From NCBI GenBank assembly GCA_026002935.1, contig BPGH01000001.1, positions 917,965 to 981,964 on the forward strand: a stretch of DNA of 64,000 nucleotides, in the 5' to 3' direction. A program made the position numbers and the translations under genes. Positions 24,414-33,358 of this stretch are shown here, one piece after another. The notes under the pieces are model-generated. The model had not been told where the DNA came from and did not search any database. It saw only the letters and a program-made list of their open reading frames with translations. Numbering within the stretch: the stretch's first letter is position 1; each line of letters opens with the position of its first letter. The DNA comes from Acidimicrobiia bacterium (lineage in GTDB: Bacteria > Actinomycetota > Acidimicrobiia > IMCC26256 > PALSA-610).

Positions 24414-27400
24414 CTGCCCACGGAACGCCTCGAGTTCTCGGTGCTGGGACCGCTGGAGGTCGCCGGCGAGTCCGGCCCGGTCGACCTCGGCGCGCCGAAG
24501 CACCGGGCCCTGCTCGCGCTCCTGCTGTGCACGCCGGGCCGCGTCGTCTCGGTCGACCGGCTCGTCGACCTGCTCTGGCAGGGGTCGCCGCCCGCCGCCG
24601 CCACCTCGACCCTGCAGGCCTACGTGTCGAACCTGCGCCGCGCCCTCGAGCCGGGCCGCGCGCCCGGGACGGCGGCGCGGATCCTCGTGACGCGCCCGCC
24701 CGGCTACCTGCTCGACATCGCGCCGGAGCAGGTCGACGCGGTCCGGTTCGAGCGCAACGTCGTGTCCGCGCTGCAGATGTCCGGGGAGGGCCGGCTCGAC
24801 GACGCCGCGGTCGCGCTCGCCGACGCGATGGCGTTGTGGCGCGGCCAGCCCTTCGCCGACTTCGAGTTCGACGCGTGGGCGCAGCCCGAGATCGAGCGCC
24901 TGCGGGAGCTGCACCTCGTCGCGACCGAGACGCAGCTCGTGATCGACCTCGAGCGTGGCCGCCACGCGTCGGTCGTGGTCGAGGCCGAGCGGCTCGCCAA
25001 GGAACACCCCGTGCGCGAGCGCTTCCGCGAGCTGCTGATGCTCGCGCTCTACCGCTCCGGCCGGCAGGCGGACGCCCTGCGTGCCTACCAGGAGGCGCGC
25101 GAGGTCCTCGTCGAGGAGCTCGGCATCGAGCCGGGGCCCGCCCTGCGCGCGCTCGAGGAACGGATCCTGGCCCAGGACCCGGCCCTCGACCACCGGCCGC
25201 CCCCGGGTGCGTCCGTCCCCGAGCAGCCCCCGGCCGCCGGGCCGGCGTCGACCTTCGTCGGGCGCGCCGAGGAGCGGGCCCGCCTGGCGCGGCGCGCGGC
25301 GCAGGCGCGCGCCGGCGCGGCGCGCCTCGCGCTCGTCTCGGGCGAGCCGGGCATCGGCAAGACGCGCCTGTGCGAGGACCTCGCGGCCACCGCACGGGCG
25401 CAGGGGATGCGGGTCGTGTGGGCGCGCGGGTGGGAGGGCGACGGGGCGCCCGCGTTCTGGCCGTGGGTGCAGGTGCTGCGCACGCTCGCGGAGGAGACCC
25501 CGGAACCGGTGCTCGCCGCCGCGGTCGAGGCGCGGGCGGCCGACCTCGCCCGTGTCGTCCCCGAGTACGCGCGCTTCACCGACGGCGGGGTCGCGGCCCC
25601 GACGGACGCCGAGACCGCCCGCTTCCGCTTCTTCGAGGCGGTCACGCAGCTGCTCCGCCGGCTCGCGTCGGTGCAGCCGCTGGTCGTCGTCCTCGACGAC
25701 CTGCACTGGGCCGACCAGAGCTCGCTGCGCCTGCTCGAGTTCGTCGTGTCGTCGACCGCCGACGTGCCCGTCCTCGGTGTCGGCACCTACCGGGACTCCG
25801 AGGCGCGCTCGCAGCCGCTCGCCGCGACGCTCGCGTCGCTGTCGCGGCTCCCCGAGGTGGAACGCATCGCGCTCGGGGGCCTGACCCGCGACGAGGTGGG
25901 CGACTACCTGGCGGCCGTGCTCGGCGACGACGCCGACCCCGCACTCGTGCGGTCGCTGCACGACCGCACCGCCGGCAACCCGTTCTTCGTCGCCGAGCTC
26001 GTCCGGCTGATCGACCAGGAGCGCCGGCTCGCGCGCGACGGTGAGCTCCCCGCCGTGCCCGACAGCGTGCGCGACGTGGTCCGCACGCGGCTCGCGCGGC
26101 TGTCCGACGACGCGCTGCGGGTGCTGACCGCCGGCGCGGTCGCGGGACGCGAGTTCGACATCGCCCTCGTCGCCCACGTGTGCGGCATCGACGAGGACGA
26201 CGCGCTCGACCTCGTCGAGTCGGCGTGGATGGTCGGGATCGTCGACGAGTCGCCGGACGCCGTCGGGCACTTCCGCTTCTCGCACGAGCTCGTGCGCGAG
26301 ACGCTCTGTGACGACCTGTCGGCGTTGCGGCGCACCCGGCTGCACCGCCGGATCGGCGAGGCGATCGAGGAGCTGCACGGCGAGCGGAACCCCGGATTCC
26401 TCACGGCCTGCGCGCACCACTTCGCGGAGGCCGTACCGGTCGGCGACCCGCTCAAGGCGGTCCTCTACGGCCAGCGCGCCGCCGACCGCCTGAGCGCGCA
26501 GCTCGCGTACGAGGACGCGATCCCGTTCTACGAGCGCGCGATCGCGATCGCGCAGGACCACGAGGTCGGCGACTGGCAGACGCACGTCGACCTCGCGATC
26601 GGCCTCGGCTGGGCGCTGCGTGCCACCGGCCGCCTGGGTGACGCGCGTGCCGCGCTGCGCCGGGCGATGGACCGCGGCCACGCCGAGGGCGACCCGGTGC
26701 GTCTCGCACGCGCCGTGCTCGGCATCGGCGGCGGCAGCTTCTGGGGCTGGTGGGACGAGTTCGGCGTGACCGACACGGACCTCGTCGCGTACCTGGAGCG
26801 GGCACTGGAGCTCCTCGGCGACGACGACTCCGTCGTGCGCTGCGAGCTGCTCGCACGGCTCGCCGTCGAGGGGTACTTCTCGATGCCACGCGACCGCCGT
26901 GACGCGCTGGTGGCGGAGGCCACGGCCGCCGCACGCCGGCTCGGCGACCCCGTCGCGCTGACGGCCGCGCTCGCGGCGGAGCTGCTCGTCGGCTGGCGGC
27001 ACGACAACCTGTCGGCGCGGCTCGTGCTCGACGACGAGCTGGTCGAGACCGCCGCGACCGCGGGGATCGCCTACGCCGAGCTGATCGGCCGGCACTTCCG
27101 GATGGTCGACCGGCTGGAGGCGGGGGACCGCAGCGCCGCGGACGCCGACCTCGCCGCGTGCGAGCGGCTCGCGCCGCGTCTCGGCCACCACGCGTTCCAC
27201 GTGCAGCTCGGGTGGTACCGGGCGATGCTCGCCTTCGTCGACGGCGACCTCGATCGCGCCGAGCTGCTCGTGCACGAGGCGTTCGACCGCAACGTCGCCT
27301 CCAACGAGTCCGCGGCGTGGACCGCGTACGGCGCGCAGATGTACCGCCTGCGGCGGGAGCAGGGCCGACACCGCGAGCTCACCGAGGTGATCGCCGCGGC

Positions 27401-27968
27401 CGCGCAGCGCCAGCCGCGGCTGTGGGTCGCGCTCACCGCGGGGCTGGCGACGATCGAGGCCGAGCACGGGCACGCCGACGCGGCGCGCGGGATCCTGGAC
27501 CGGGTCGTCGCCGCGGCGCCCTTCGACGGGGACCACCACCTCCTGTGGCCGCTGTACGCCGTGGAGCTGGCCGAGGCCGCGGTCGCGAGCGGCCACGAGG
27601 GCGCCGCCCGCTGCGCCGAGCCGGTGCTCGCGCGCCACGAAGGCCCCGTCGCGGTGCTCGCGACCGGGCACCTGTGCCTCGGCGCGGTGGACCGGGCGCG
27701 CGGTGACGTCGCCCTGACGCTCGGCCGCCTCGACGAGGCCGTCGAGCGGTACGAGCGCGCGATCGAGGTGGAGACCGCGATCGGCGCGCGCGCCTACGCG
27801 AACCGGTCCCGGCTCGGGCTCGCGCGCGCGTCGGCCGCCCGCGACGGGACCGGTGACCGTGCGCGCGCCCGCGAGGTGGCGGCCGCGGTGGTGCGGGTCG
27901 CGGAGGAGCTCGGCACGCCGATGGTGGCCGACGCGGCGCGCTCGCTGCTCGCCCGTCTCCCGGGCTGA
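24414..27968 (+). CDS. BTAD (SARP-like) / AAA ATPase / TPR transcriptional regulator
   Basis: About 1184 residues. An OmpR-type winged helix comes first (LEFSVLGPLEVAG, HRALLALLLCTPGRVVSVDRLVDLLW, then the SNLRRAL recognition helix), followed by a bacterial transcriptional activation domain (LMLALYRSGRQADALRAYQEAREVL, ELGIEPGPALRALEERIL). The NTPase domain has Walker A GEPGIGKT near residue 310 and Walker B VVVLDDLHWAD near residue 425. A TPR-like C-terminus completes the protein. These are ligand- and ATP-responsive activators of secondary-metabolism or stress operons. The start is uncertain: CTG 24414 fits the leaderless spacing, TTG 24378 is the nearest ordinary start codon. Confidence 0.88.
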   Translation: MPTERLEFSVLGPLEVAGESGPVDLGAPKHRALLALLLCTPGRVVSVDRLVDLLWQGSPPAAATSTLQAYVSNLRRALEPGRAPGTAARILVTRPPGYLLDIAPEQVDAVRFERNVVSALQMSGEGRLDDAAVALADAMALWRGQPFADFEFDAWAQPEIERLRELHLVATETQLVIDLERGRHASVVVEAERLAKEHPVRERFRELLMLALYRSGRQADALRAYQEAREVLVEELGIEPGPALRALEERILAQDPALDHRPPPGASVPEQPPAAGPASTFVGRAEERARLARRAAQARAGAARLALVSGEPGIGKTRLCEDLAATARAQGMRVVWARGWEGDGAPAFWPWVQVLRTLAEETPEPVLAAAVEARAADLARVVPEYARFTDGGVAAPTDAETARFRFFEAVTQLLRRLASVQPLVVVLDDLHWADQSSLRLLEFVVSSTADVPVLGVGTYRDSEARSQPLAATLASLSRLPEVERIALGGLTRDEVGDYLAAVLGDDADPALVRSLHDRTAGNPFFVAELVRLIDQERRLARDGELPAVPDSVRDVVRTRLARLSDDALRVLTAGAVAGREFDIALVAHVCGIDEDDALDLVESAWMVGIVDESPDAVGHFRFSHELVRETLCDDLSALRRTRLHRRIGEAIEELHGERNPGFLTACAHHFAEAVPVGDPLKAVLYGQRAADRLSAQLAYEDAIPFYERAIAIAQDHEVGDWQTHVDLAIGLGWALRATGRLGDARAALRRAMDRGHAEGDPVRLARAVLGIGGGSFWGWWDEFGVTDTDLVAYLERALELLGDDDSVVRCELLARLAVEGYFSMPRDRRDALVAEATAAARRLGDPVALTAALAAELLVGWRHDNLSARLVLDDELVETAATAGIAYAELIGRHFRMVDRLEAGDRSAADADLAACERLAPRLGHHAFHVQLGWYRAMLAFVDGDLDRAELLVHEAFDRNVASNESAAWTAYGAQMYRLRREQGRHRELTEVIAAAAQRQPRLWVALTAGLATIEAEHGHADAARGILDRVVAAAPFDGDHHLLWPLYAVELAEAAVASGHEGAARCAEPVLARHEGPVAVLATGHLCLGAVDRARGDVALTLGRLDEAVERYERAIEVETAIGARAYANRSRLGLARASAARDGTGDRARAREVAAAVVRVAEELGTPMVADAARSLLARLPG

Positions 27969-28024
27969 GCCCCCCGGCCGGCGCCCGGCGGCCCGCGCCG
28001 GCGCCGCGGCCGGTCGTGGTGGCC

Positions 28025-28043
28025 CGCAAGCGATCCCCAAGCG
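28025..28043 (+). promoter_or_regulatory. SARP-type operator (11-bp-period direct repeat), site 2
   Basis: CGCAAGCG-ATC-CCCAAGCG: the same octamer as site 1, again with an 11-bp period, and again ending 8 bp before a -10-like hexamer (CAGGAT, 28052-28057). It faces the phosphotransferase operon. Confidence 0.6.
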
Positions 28044-28051
28044 GGCGCGCC

Positions 28052-28057
28052 CAGGAT
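28052..28057 (+). promoter_or_regulatory. Candidate -10 CAGGAT of the SARP-controlled operon
   Basis: Located 8 bp after operator site 2. Transcription would start near 28064, leaving a leader of about 37 nt before ATG 28101. Confidence 0.5.
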
Positions 28058-28100
28058 GCGCCGCACGCAGTCCCGCCACCGCGATCCGAAGGGGTCGATC

Positions 28101-28334
28101 ATGCACACCAGCCGCGCGTCACGACCGCGCAGCACGGGAGAGGGCGGCCGCAGCGCCGCCGCGTTGCTCGAGCAGGCCCGCGCGCTGCGCCGCCAGGCGC
28201 GCCGCGTCGGCCCGGTCCTCGCGGACGCCCACCTGCGGCGCGCCGCGGCGCTCAGTCGCGAGGCCTGGTCCCTGGCGGTGCGCGGCGAGACCGTCGCCGC
28301 CGAGGACGCCCGATCGGCCGTGACGGCCGCCTGA
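28101..28334 (+). CDS. Small Arg/Ala-rich helical protein, first gene of the operon
   Basis: A 77-residue basic protein predicted to be two long helices (AAALLEQARALRRQARRVGPVLADAHLRRAAALSREAW). No family recognised. GAAGGGG precedes the ATG. It is followed after 15 nt by the phosphotransferase gene, so it is likely co-expressed and may be a partner of that enzyme. Confidence 0.6.
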   Translation: MHTSRASRPRSTGEGGRSAAALLEQARALRRQARRVGPVLADAHLRRAAALSREAWSLAVRGETVAAEDARSAVTAA

Positions 28335-28349
28335 ACCGGAGGACGCACC

Positions 28350-30419
28350 GTGCTCACGACCCCGACCCCCCTCCGGGCGCCGGAACCCGCCCCCGGCGTC
28401 GTGGCGCTCGCCGACGCCGCCGACCCCGGGACCGCCGGCGCCAAGGCCGCGGCGCTCGCCCGAGCGCGCCACGCCGGCATCCCGGTGCTGCCGGGGTTCG
28501 TCCTCGACCCCGACGCGGCGGCCGCGGTCGCCGCCGGGTTCCCCGGCCCGGCCCGGCACGCGGCGCGCGTCGCCTGGGCGGAGCTCTCGCACGACGGCGC
28601 CCGCGCGCTCGTCGTGCGCTCGTCCTCGACCGTCGAGGACGGCGCCGAGTCGTCGATGGCCGGCCGGTTCGAGTCGGTGCTCGACGTCCGGGGCTGGGAC
28701 GGCTTCGTCGCCGCCGTCCGCACCGTCGTCGACAGCGGTGCCGCGGTGCACGCGGGGCTGCCGGTCGCGGGACGGATGGCGGTCCTCGTGCAACCGTTCG
28801 TCGAGCCCGAGGCGGGCGGCGTCATGTTCGGCGCCGACCCGGTGACCGGCCGGCGCGACCGCACGGTCGTCGCCGCCGTGGCGGGCGGCCCCCACCGGCT
28901 CGTGAGCGGGGCGGTCGACGGCGTGACGGTCACGCTGTCGCGGCGGGCCAGGGTGATCGACGCGTCCGGTTCCATCCCCGCCGTCGACGAGAACCTGCGG
29001 GCGCTCGCCGCGCTGTCACGGCGCGCCGCGGCCGTGTTCGGCGGTCCCCAGGACGTCGAGTGGGCGATCGTCGGCGGCGAGATCGTGATGCTGCAGAGCC
29101 GCCCGATCACCGCTTCCGGGGCGGACGCCGAGGCGCAGGGCCCGGTGCTCGGCCCCGGACCGGTCGCCGAGACGTTCCCGGACCCGCTCGCACCCCTCGA
29201 GCTCGACCTGTGGGTCGCGCCGCTGCGCGACGCGATCCGCGACGTCCTCACGATCACCGGCGCCGCGTCCGCCCGCCGGATCGCCGCGTCCCCCGTGGTC
29301 GCCGAGGTCGGTGGCCGGGTCGCCGCGGACCTCGAACTGCTCGGGATCGAGCGGCCGACGGGCGCGCGCTCGCTGTTCGCCCGGATCGACCCGCGACCCC
29401 CGGCGCGCCGCCTGCGGGTGGCGTGGCAGGTCGGCCGCCTGCGCGCCGCGCTGCCCGCGCTCGCCCGTGACCTCCTCGCGGAGGTCGACGAGCAGCTCGC
29501 GGCGGTGCCCGCGCCCGACGCACTCACCGACCGGCAGCTCCTCGGCCTCCTCGACGCCGCACGGCAGGCGCTGAAGTCGGTCCACGGGCACGAGATGCTC
29601 GCCGGCCAGCTCCTCGACGCGCACGGCGCGCCGGTGACGGCGGCCGCGCAGGCGCTGCGGGTCCTCGCGGCGCAGCCGCGCGACGGGCTGACCGACGAGG
29701 AGGCGGTCGCGCGGCACCCGGTGCTGCTCGCGCTGGTGCCGCCGCGCATCGGCGGGACGATCGAGCTGCCGCCCGCGCCCACGACGCTCCCGGCCGCACC
29801 CGACGCCGACGAGCGCGAGCTCCTGCGCGAGGCCCTGCGCCTGCGGGCCCGGTGGCTGCAGGAGCTCACCGCCCGGGCGGCCGTCACGCTCGGCCGCCGT
29901 CTCCACGCGGCGGGGCGGCTCGCGGACGCGGGCTCGGTGCGCGACCTGCGCCTGCCGGCGCTGCGCGCGCTGGTGACCGGCGAGGCCGCGTCCGCCGACC
30001 CCGCGCCGGCGGCGGCCGCCACCGCGCCGCTGCCCGCCCGGTTCCGGCTGACGCCGCACGGCGCGGTCGTCGCGGTGCGCGCGCGGGGCGACCGCGTGAC
30101 GGCCGGCGGCCGGGGTGCGGGCGGCGGGCGCGTGCAGGGCGTGGTGCTGCCCGCCGGCTCGCTGCCGGCGGACGGCGCGGTGCTGGTGGTGCGCACGCTC
30201 GACCCGGGCCTCGCGCCGGTGCTGCCCGGCCTCCGGGGGCTCGTCTCGGAGACGGGCAGCGTCCTGTCGCACCTGGCGATCCTCGCCCGCGAGCTCGGCG
30301 TCGCGACGGTGGTCGGCGTGGAGGACGCGCTGCGGCGCTACCCGGCGGGAACACAGGTGGTCGTCGACGGCGGCACCGGTGAGGTCTCGGTCGTCACGCA
30401 CGAGGAGGTGGCGGCGTGA
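28350..30419 (+). CDS. PEP/pyruvate-binding phosphotransferase (PPDK / rifampicin-phosphotransferase-like)
   Basis: A 689-residue enzyme with an N-terminal ATP-grasp (PPDK_N) domain: GAKAAALARARHAGIPVLPGFVL, LVVRSSSTVEDG, VLVQPFVEPEAGGVMFGADPVTG, and a late DVEWAIVGGEIVMLQSRPIT. A divergent helical middle follows (about residues 270-560). The C-terminal PEP-utilising swivel domain carries the phospho-His in TGSVLSHLAILARELGVATVVGV near residue 640. This matches the three-domain plan of rifampicin phosphotransferases, in which ATP phosphorylates His and the group passes to a bound small molecule. It is shorter than those (about 870 residues), and the acceptor is unknown. GTG 28350 has GGAGGA upstream. 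Confidence 0.85.
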   Translation: MLTTPTPLRAPEPAPGVVALADAADPGTAGAKAAALARARHAGIPVLPGFVLDPDAAAAVAAGFPGPARHAARVAWAELSHDGARALVVRSSSTVEDGAESSMAGRFESVLDVRGWDGFVAAVRTVVDSGAAVHAGLPVAGRMAVLVQPFVEPEAGGVMFGADPVTGRRDRTVVAAVAGGPHRLVSGAVDGVTVTLSRRARVIDASGSIPAVDENLRALAALSRRAAAVFGGPQDVEWAIVGGEIVMLQSRPITASGADAEAQGPVLGPGPVAETFPDPLAPLELDLWVAPLRDAIRDVLTITGAASARRIAASPVVAEVGGRVAADLELLGIERPTGARSLFARIDPRPPARRLRVAWQVGRLRAALPALARDLLAEVDEQLAAVPAPDALTDRQLLGLLDAARQALKSVHGHEMLAGQLLDAHGAPVTAAAQALRVLAAQPRDGLTDEEAVARHPVLLALVPPRIGGTIELPPAPTTLPAAPDADERELLREALRLRARWLQELTARAAVTLGRRLHAAGRLADAGSVRDLRLPALRALVTGEAASADPAPAAAATAPLPARFRLTPHGAVVAVRARGDRVTAGGRGAGGGRVQGVVLPAGSLPADGAVLVVRTLDPGLAPVLPGLRGLVSETGSVLSHLAILARELGVATVVGVEDALRRYPAGTQVVVDGGTGEVSVVTHEEVAA

Positions 30420-30943
30420 ACGGTCGTCGCATCGCGTTCCTCGCCGCGGTCGTCACGACGGCGGCGTCCGGCTACTACTTCTTCGTCTACCTCACGCGCT
30501 GGGAGTGGAACCGCGCCCTCACGTCCGGGGTGATCATGCTCGCGGCGGAGGTCGCGCTGTTCGGCGGCCTCGCGCTCGACCGGATCGGGCGGCTCCGTAC
30601 GACGCTCGCCGGGGCGGCGGTCGCGGACCGCCCGGCGGGTGCCCCGGGTCGCCGGGACCGGGTGCTCGCCCGGCTCGAGGAGTCCCGCCCGCGACCGCGT
30701 GACCACTTCGCCTGGCTGGCGCCGCACCGCACCAACGTGTTCGTCCCCGTGCTGCTCGGCGCCGGGGTCGTCGTGTCCGCGGTCGCGTGGGTCGTCGAGC
30801 GCGTCGCGCGCGCCACCGCCGGCCGGCAGATGGAGCGGGGGCTCGCGCTGCGGCTCGAGGCGCTCGCGCCGCCGGACGCGCTCGTCGCCGCCGAAGCCGA
30901 CCCGTTCTCGTTGTTCGCGCCCGTCCGGACGGGGGCGTCGTGA
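30416..30943 (+). CDS. Membrane protein coupled to the phosphotransferase
   Basis: A 175-residue protein with three predicted membrane helices (near residues 6-25, 38-56 and 103-125) and a basic loop after the second. The GTG start overlaps the phosphotransferase stop (GTGA) and its own stop overlaps the next start, so the three products should be made together. No family recognised. Confidence 0.7.
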   Translation: MNGRRIAFLAAVVTTAASGYYFFVYLTRWEWNRALTSGVIMLAAEVALFGGLALDRIGRLRTTLAGAAVADRPAGAPGRRDRVLARLEESRPRPRDHFAWLAPHRTNVFVPVLLGAGVVVSAVAWVVERVARATAGRQMERGLALRLEALAPPDALVAAEADPFSLFAPVRTGAS

Positions 30944-31320
30944 AGCGGCTGGCGCTGATCGGCACCGTCGCCGTCGGCGCGTGGTTCTCCGTCGGGGCGA
31001 TCGGCGACGCCACCCAGACCCGCGCCGACGAGCGGCACGCGGACCGCCGGACGGAGGTCGTCGTCCACGTCGAGGGCCGGCGCTACCGCCAGCCGCTCGA
31101 CGTGGCCGCGGCCGCTCTGTACTCGGCGTGCACCGCGACCGTCGACGGCCGGATCGTCGAGCCCGGCATCGTCGACCTCGGCGGTGGCGACTACTCGTTC
31201 GCGATCACGCCGTCGCTCGGCCGCCACGGACGGGAACGGCTGCTCGGCTGCCTGCGCGACCTCACCGTCGAACGCGTTCGGTCGCACGTCGTCTCGGTCG
31301 AGGAGCGGGCGCTCGGGTAG
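30940..31320 (+). CDS. Small exported protein, last gene of the operon
   Basis: A 126-residue protein with an N-terminal signal or anchor helix (KRLALIGTVAVGAWFSVGAIGDA) and an alpha/beta domain with two Cys (YSACTATV and LLGCLRDL) that could form a disulfide outside the cell. Coupled to the previous gene by GTGA. Function unknown. The stop codon lies within a terminator hairpin. Confidence 0.7.
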   Translation: MKRLALIGTVAVGAWFSVGAIGDATQTRADERHADRRTEVVVHVEGRRYRQPLDVAAAALYSACTATVDGRIVEPGIVDLGGGDYSFAITPSLGRHGRERLLGCLRDLTVERVRSHVVSVEERALG

Positions 31321-31336
31321 CGCCCGCTCCTCGACC
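31296..31336 (+). terminator. Perfect 18-bp terminator hairpin
   Basis: Arms 31296-31313 and 31319-31336 are exactly complementary with a 5-nt loop; the TAG stop of the operon lies in the loop and right arm. It ends the phosphotransferase operon. Confidence 0.85.
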
Positions 31337-31374
31337 GCACCGGGGCGGTGGCGGGCCGTGGCGACGCGCCGCGC

Positions 31375-33198
31375 TCAGGACCCGACGACGTGCCGCCGCC
31401 GGTGGGTGATGACGACGGTGGCGTCACGCGGGACCGGGCCGGCGGCGCCCGTGTACTCGGCCGGGAAGTTCGTGCGGGCCGGGTCGCCGTCTCCCGGGTG
31501 CTGCACGTTGACGAACATCGTGCGACGGTCGGGTGTCACGGCCAGGCCGGTCACCTCACAGCCGGGCACGCCGGTGAACAGCCGCCTGAACTCGCCCGTG
31601 CGCGGGTCGGCGACGAGCATCTGGTCGTTGTTGCCGCCCGGCTGGGCGCCGTCCGTCTGGACGAACACGCGGCCGTCGGGGTCGGCCCAGATCCCGTCGG
31701 GTGAGCCGAACATCTGGCCGCCCGCGTCCGTGACGTCGCGTGCGATCGCGAAGATGTCCCAGCGGAACTCGGTGCCGGTGAACCGCTCGCTGTCGACCCA
31801 GCGGATGATGTGGCCGTCCGGGTTGGGTGCGAGCGGGTTCGCCGCGTCGGGCACGGTACGGCGGGTGTTGTTGGTCAGCGTGCAGTACACCGAACGGTCG
31901 GGCGCGACGGCGATCCACTCGGGGCGGTCCATCGGGGTCGCGCCGGCCGCGTCGGCGGCGGCCCGCGTGTTCACGAGGATCGCGTCCATCTCCCAGCCGG
32001 CGAGGGCCGGGTTGCGGGGGCTGAGCTCGAGCCAGCGGCCGGTGCCGTCGGCGTCGAAGCGGGCGACGTAGAGGGTCCCGTCGTCGAGCGGGTGGATCCC
32101 GCGGGCGCGCATCATCCTCCAGTTGCCGCGAGAGACGTACTTGTAGATGTACTCGAAGCGCTCGTCGTCGCCCATGTAGACGACGATCCGCCCGCCACTG
32201 CCCTCGACGACCGTCGCGCCCTCGTGCTTGAACCGCCCGAGCGCGGTCCGCTTCACGGGCGCGTCCGAGCGGAAGGGATCGATCTCGACCACCCAGCCGA
32301 AGCGGTTCTCCTCGTTCGCGTGGTCGGCGGAAGCCAGGTCGAAGCGGGGGTCGTACAGGTGCCAGCCGTACCCGAAGCCGCCCGCGGTGAAGCCGTACCG
32401 CTGCTGCAAGGGGTTCGGCGTCCACGTGCCGCCGGTGCCGAAGTAGCCGTTGAAGTTCTCCTCGCAGGTGAGGTACGTGCCCCAAGGGGTGACGCCGTGC
32501 GCGCAGTTGTTCAGGGTCCCGGCGGGCGAGCCGCCCGCACGGGTGCGCAACAGGTCGCTCGTGGCCGCGGGCCCGGCGAACGCCACCGGCGTGTTGGCCG
32601 TGATCCGGCGGTTCCGGCGGCTGCGCAGGACGCGCCACGTGTCGCCGCCGCGCCCGATCGCGACGACGGTCACGCCGTGCGCGGCCTGGCTGAGGCGCAC
32701 CTGCGCGAGCGACCCCGGCACCGGCGCGCCGAAGACGTGCTCGTTGGTGCCGAACTCGTGGTTGAGGCAGAGCACGCCGGCCCGGTGGTCGCCGAAGTAC
32801 CACATCCCGTCGTGACCGATGCCGATGCTGTGCTCCTGCTGCTCCGCCGTGAAGCCGTCGTAGTCGAACGACCGGCCGCTGCCGTCGAGCATCTCCCGCC
32901 ACGGCAGGATCACCGCCATCTCGTACTCGGGCGCGACCGTCGGCATCGGGCCCGCCTGCAGCGGGATCGAGGTGAAGCGGACGCGGGTGCTGCCCCCGGG
33001 GCGGTGCCGCGGGGCGGGCGGCGCGACCAGGCCCCGGGTCGCGGCGTGGGCGACGCCGGTGCCCGTCCCGGCGAACACGGCCGCCGCGGTCGCGAGCCCG
33101 CCGACGAGGACCGAACGGCGCGAGATCCGCGCCTGCACGATGTCGGCGAACGGCGTGTTGCCGCTCCGGTTGCTCACCGTCTCGACCGTGTCCCGCAT
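31375..33198 (-). CDS. phoX: PhoX-family (DUF839) Tat-exported phosphatase
   Basis: A 607-residue beta-propeller phosphatase. The N-terminus has a twin-arginine signal (S-R-R-S-V-L, residues 26-31, then a hydrophobic stretch ending AHA). Family motifs include LCLNHEFGTNEH, NNCAHGVTPWGTYLTCEENFNGYFG, GRFKHEGATV, VYMGDDERFEYIYKYVS and SPDGIWADPDGRVFVQTDG, which contain the Ca2+/Fe3+ ligands including the key Cys and Glu residues. It should release phosphate from phosphomonoesters outside the cell. GGGAGGAG precedes the ATG. No Pho box was recognised upstream. Confidence 0.93.
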   Translation of the reverse strand: MRDTVETVSNRSGNTPFADIVQARISRRSVLVGGLATAAAVFAGTGTGVAHAATRGLVAPPAPRHRPGGSTRVRFTSIPLQAGPMPTVAPEYEMAVILPWREMLDGSGRSFDYDGFTAEQQEHSIGIGHDGMWYFGDHRAGVLCLNHEFGTNEHVFGAPVPGSLAQVRLSQAAHGVTVVAIGRGGDTWRVLRSRRNRRITANTPVAFAGPAATSDLLRTRAGGSPAGTLNNCAHGVTPWGTYLTCEENFNGYFGTGGTWTPNPLQQRYGFTAGGFGYGWHLYDPRFDLASADHANEENRFGWVVEIDPFRSDAPVKRTALGRFKHEGATVVEGSGGRIVVYMGDDERFEYIYKYVSRGNWRMMRARGIHPLDDGTLYVARFDADGTGRWLELSPRNPALAGWEMDAILVNTRAAADAAGATPMDRPEWIAVAPDRSVYCTLTNNTRRTVPDAANPLAPNPDGHIIRWVDSERFTGTEFRWDIFAIARDVTDAGGQMFGSPDGIWADPDGRVFVQTDGAQPGGNNDQMLVADPRTGEFRRLFTGVPGCEVTGLAVTPDRRTMFVNVQHPGDGDPARTNFPAEYTGAAGPVPRDATVVITHRRRHVVGS

Positions 33199-33358
33199 GC
33201 CGTCTCCTCCCGGGTCGTCGTGACCGGCACGCTAGGGAGCCGAGCGAAACGCGCGGTTGCGAGCGGGTTGAGCGCGGCGAGGACGCAGGTGAAGTTCGCA
33301 GGCGCGGTACGCGCGGCGTGGCGCGCGAGGAACCCGTGCGCGCGTGTCGCGCGGGGTA

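Noticed and set aside
23883..28106. Antisense open frame of 1407 codons on the minus strand
   Set aside because: Shadow of the BTAD regulator; no start signal, no domain, composition typical of GC-biased antisense.
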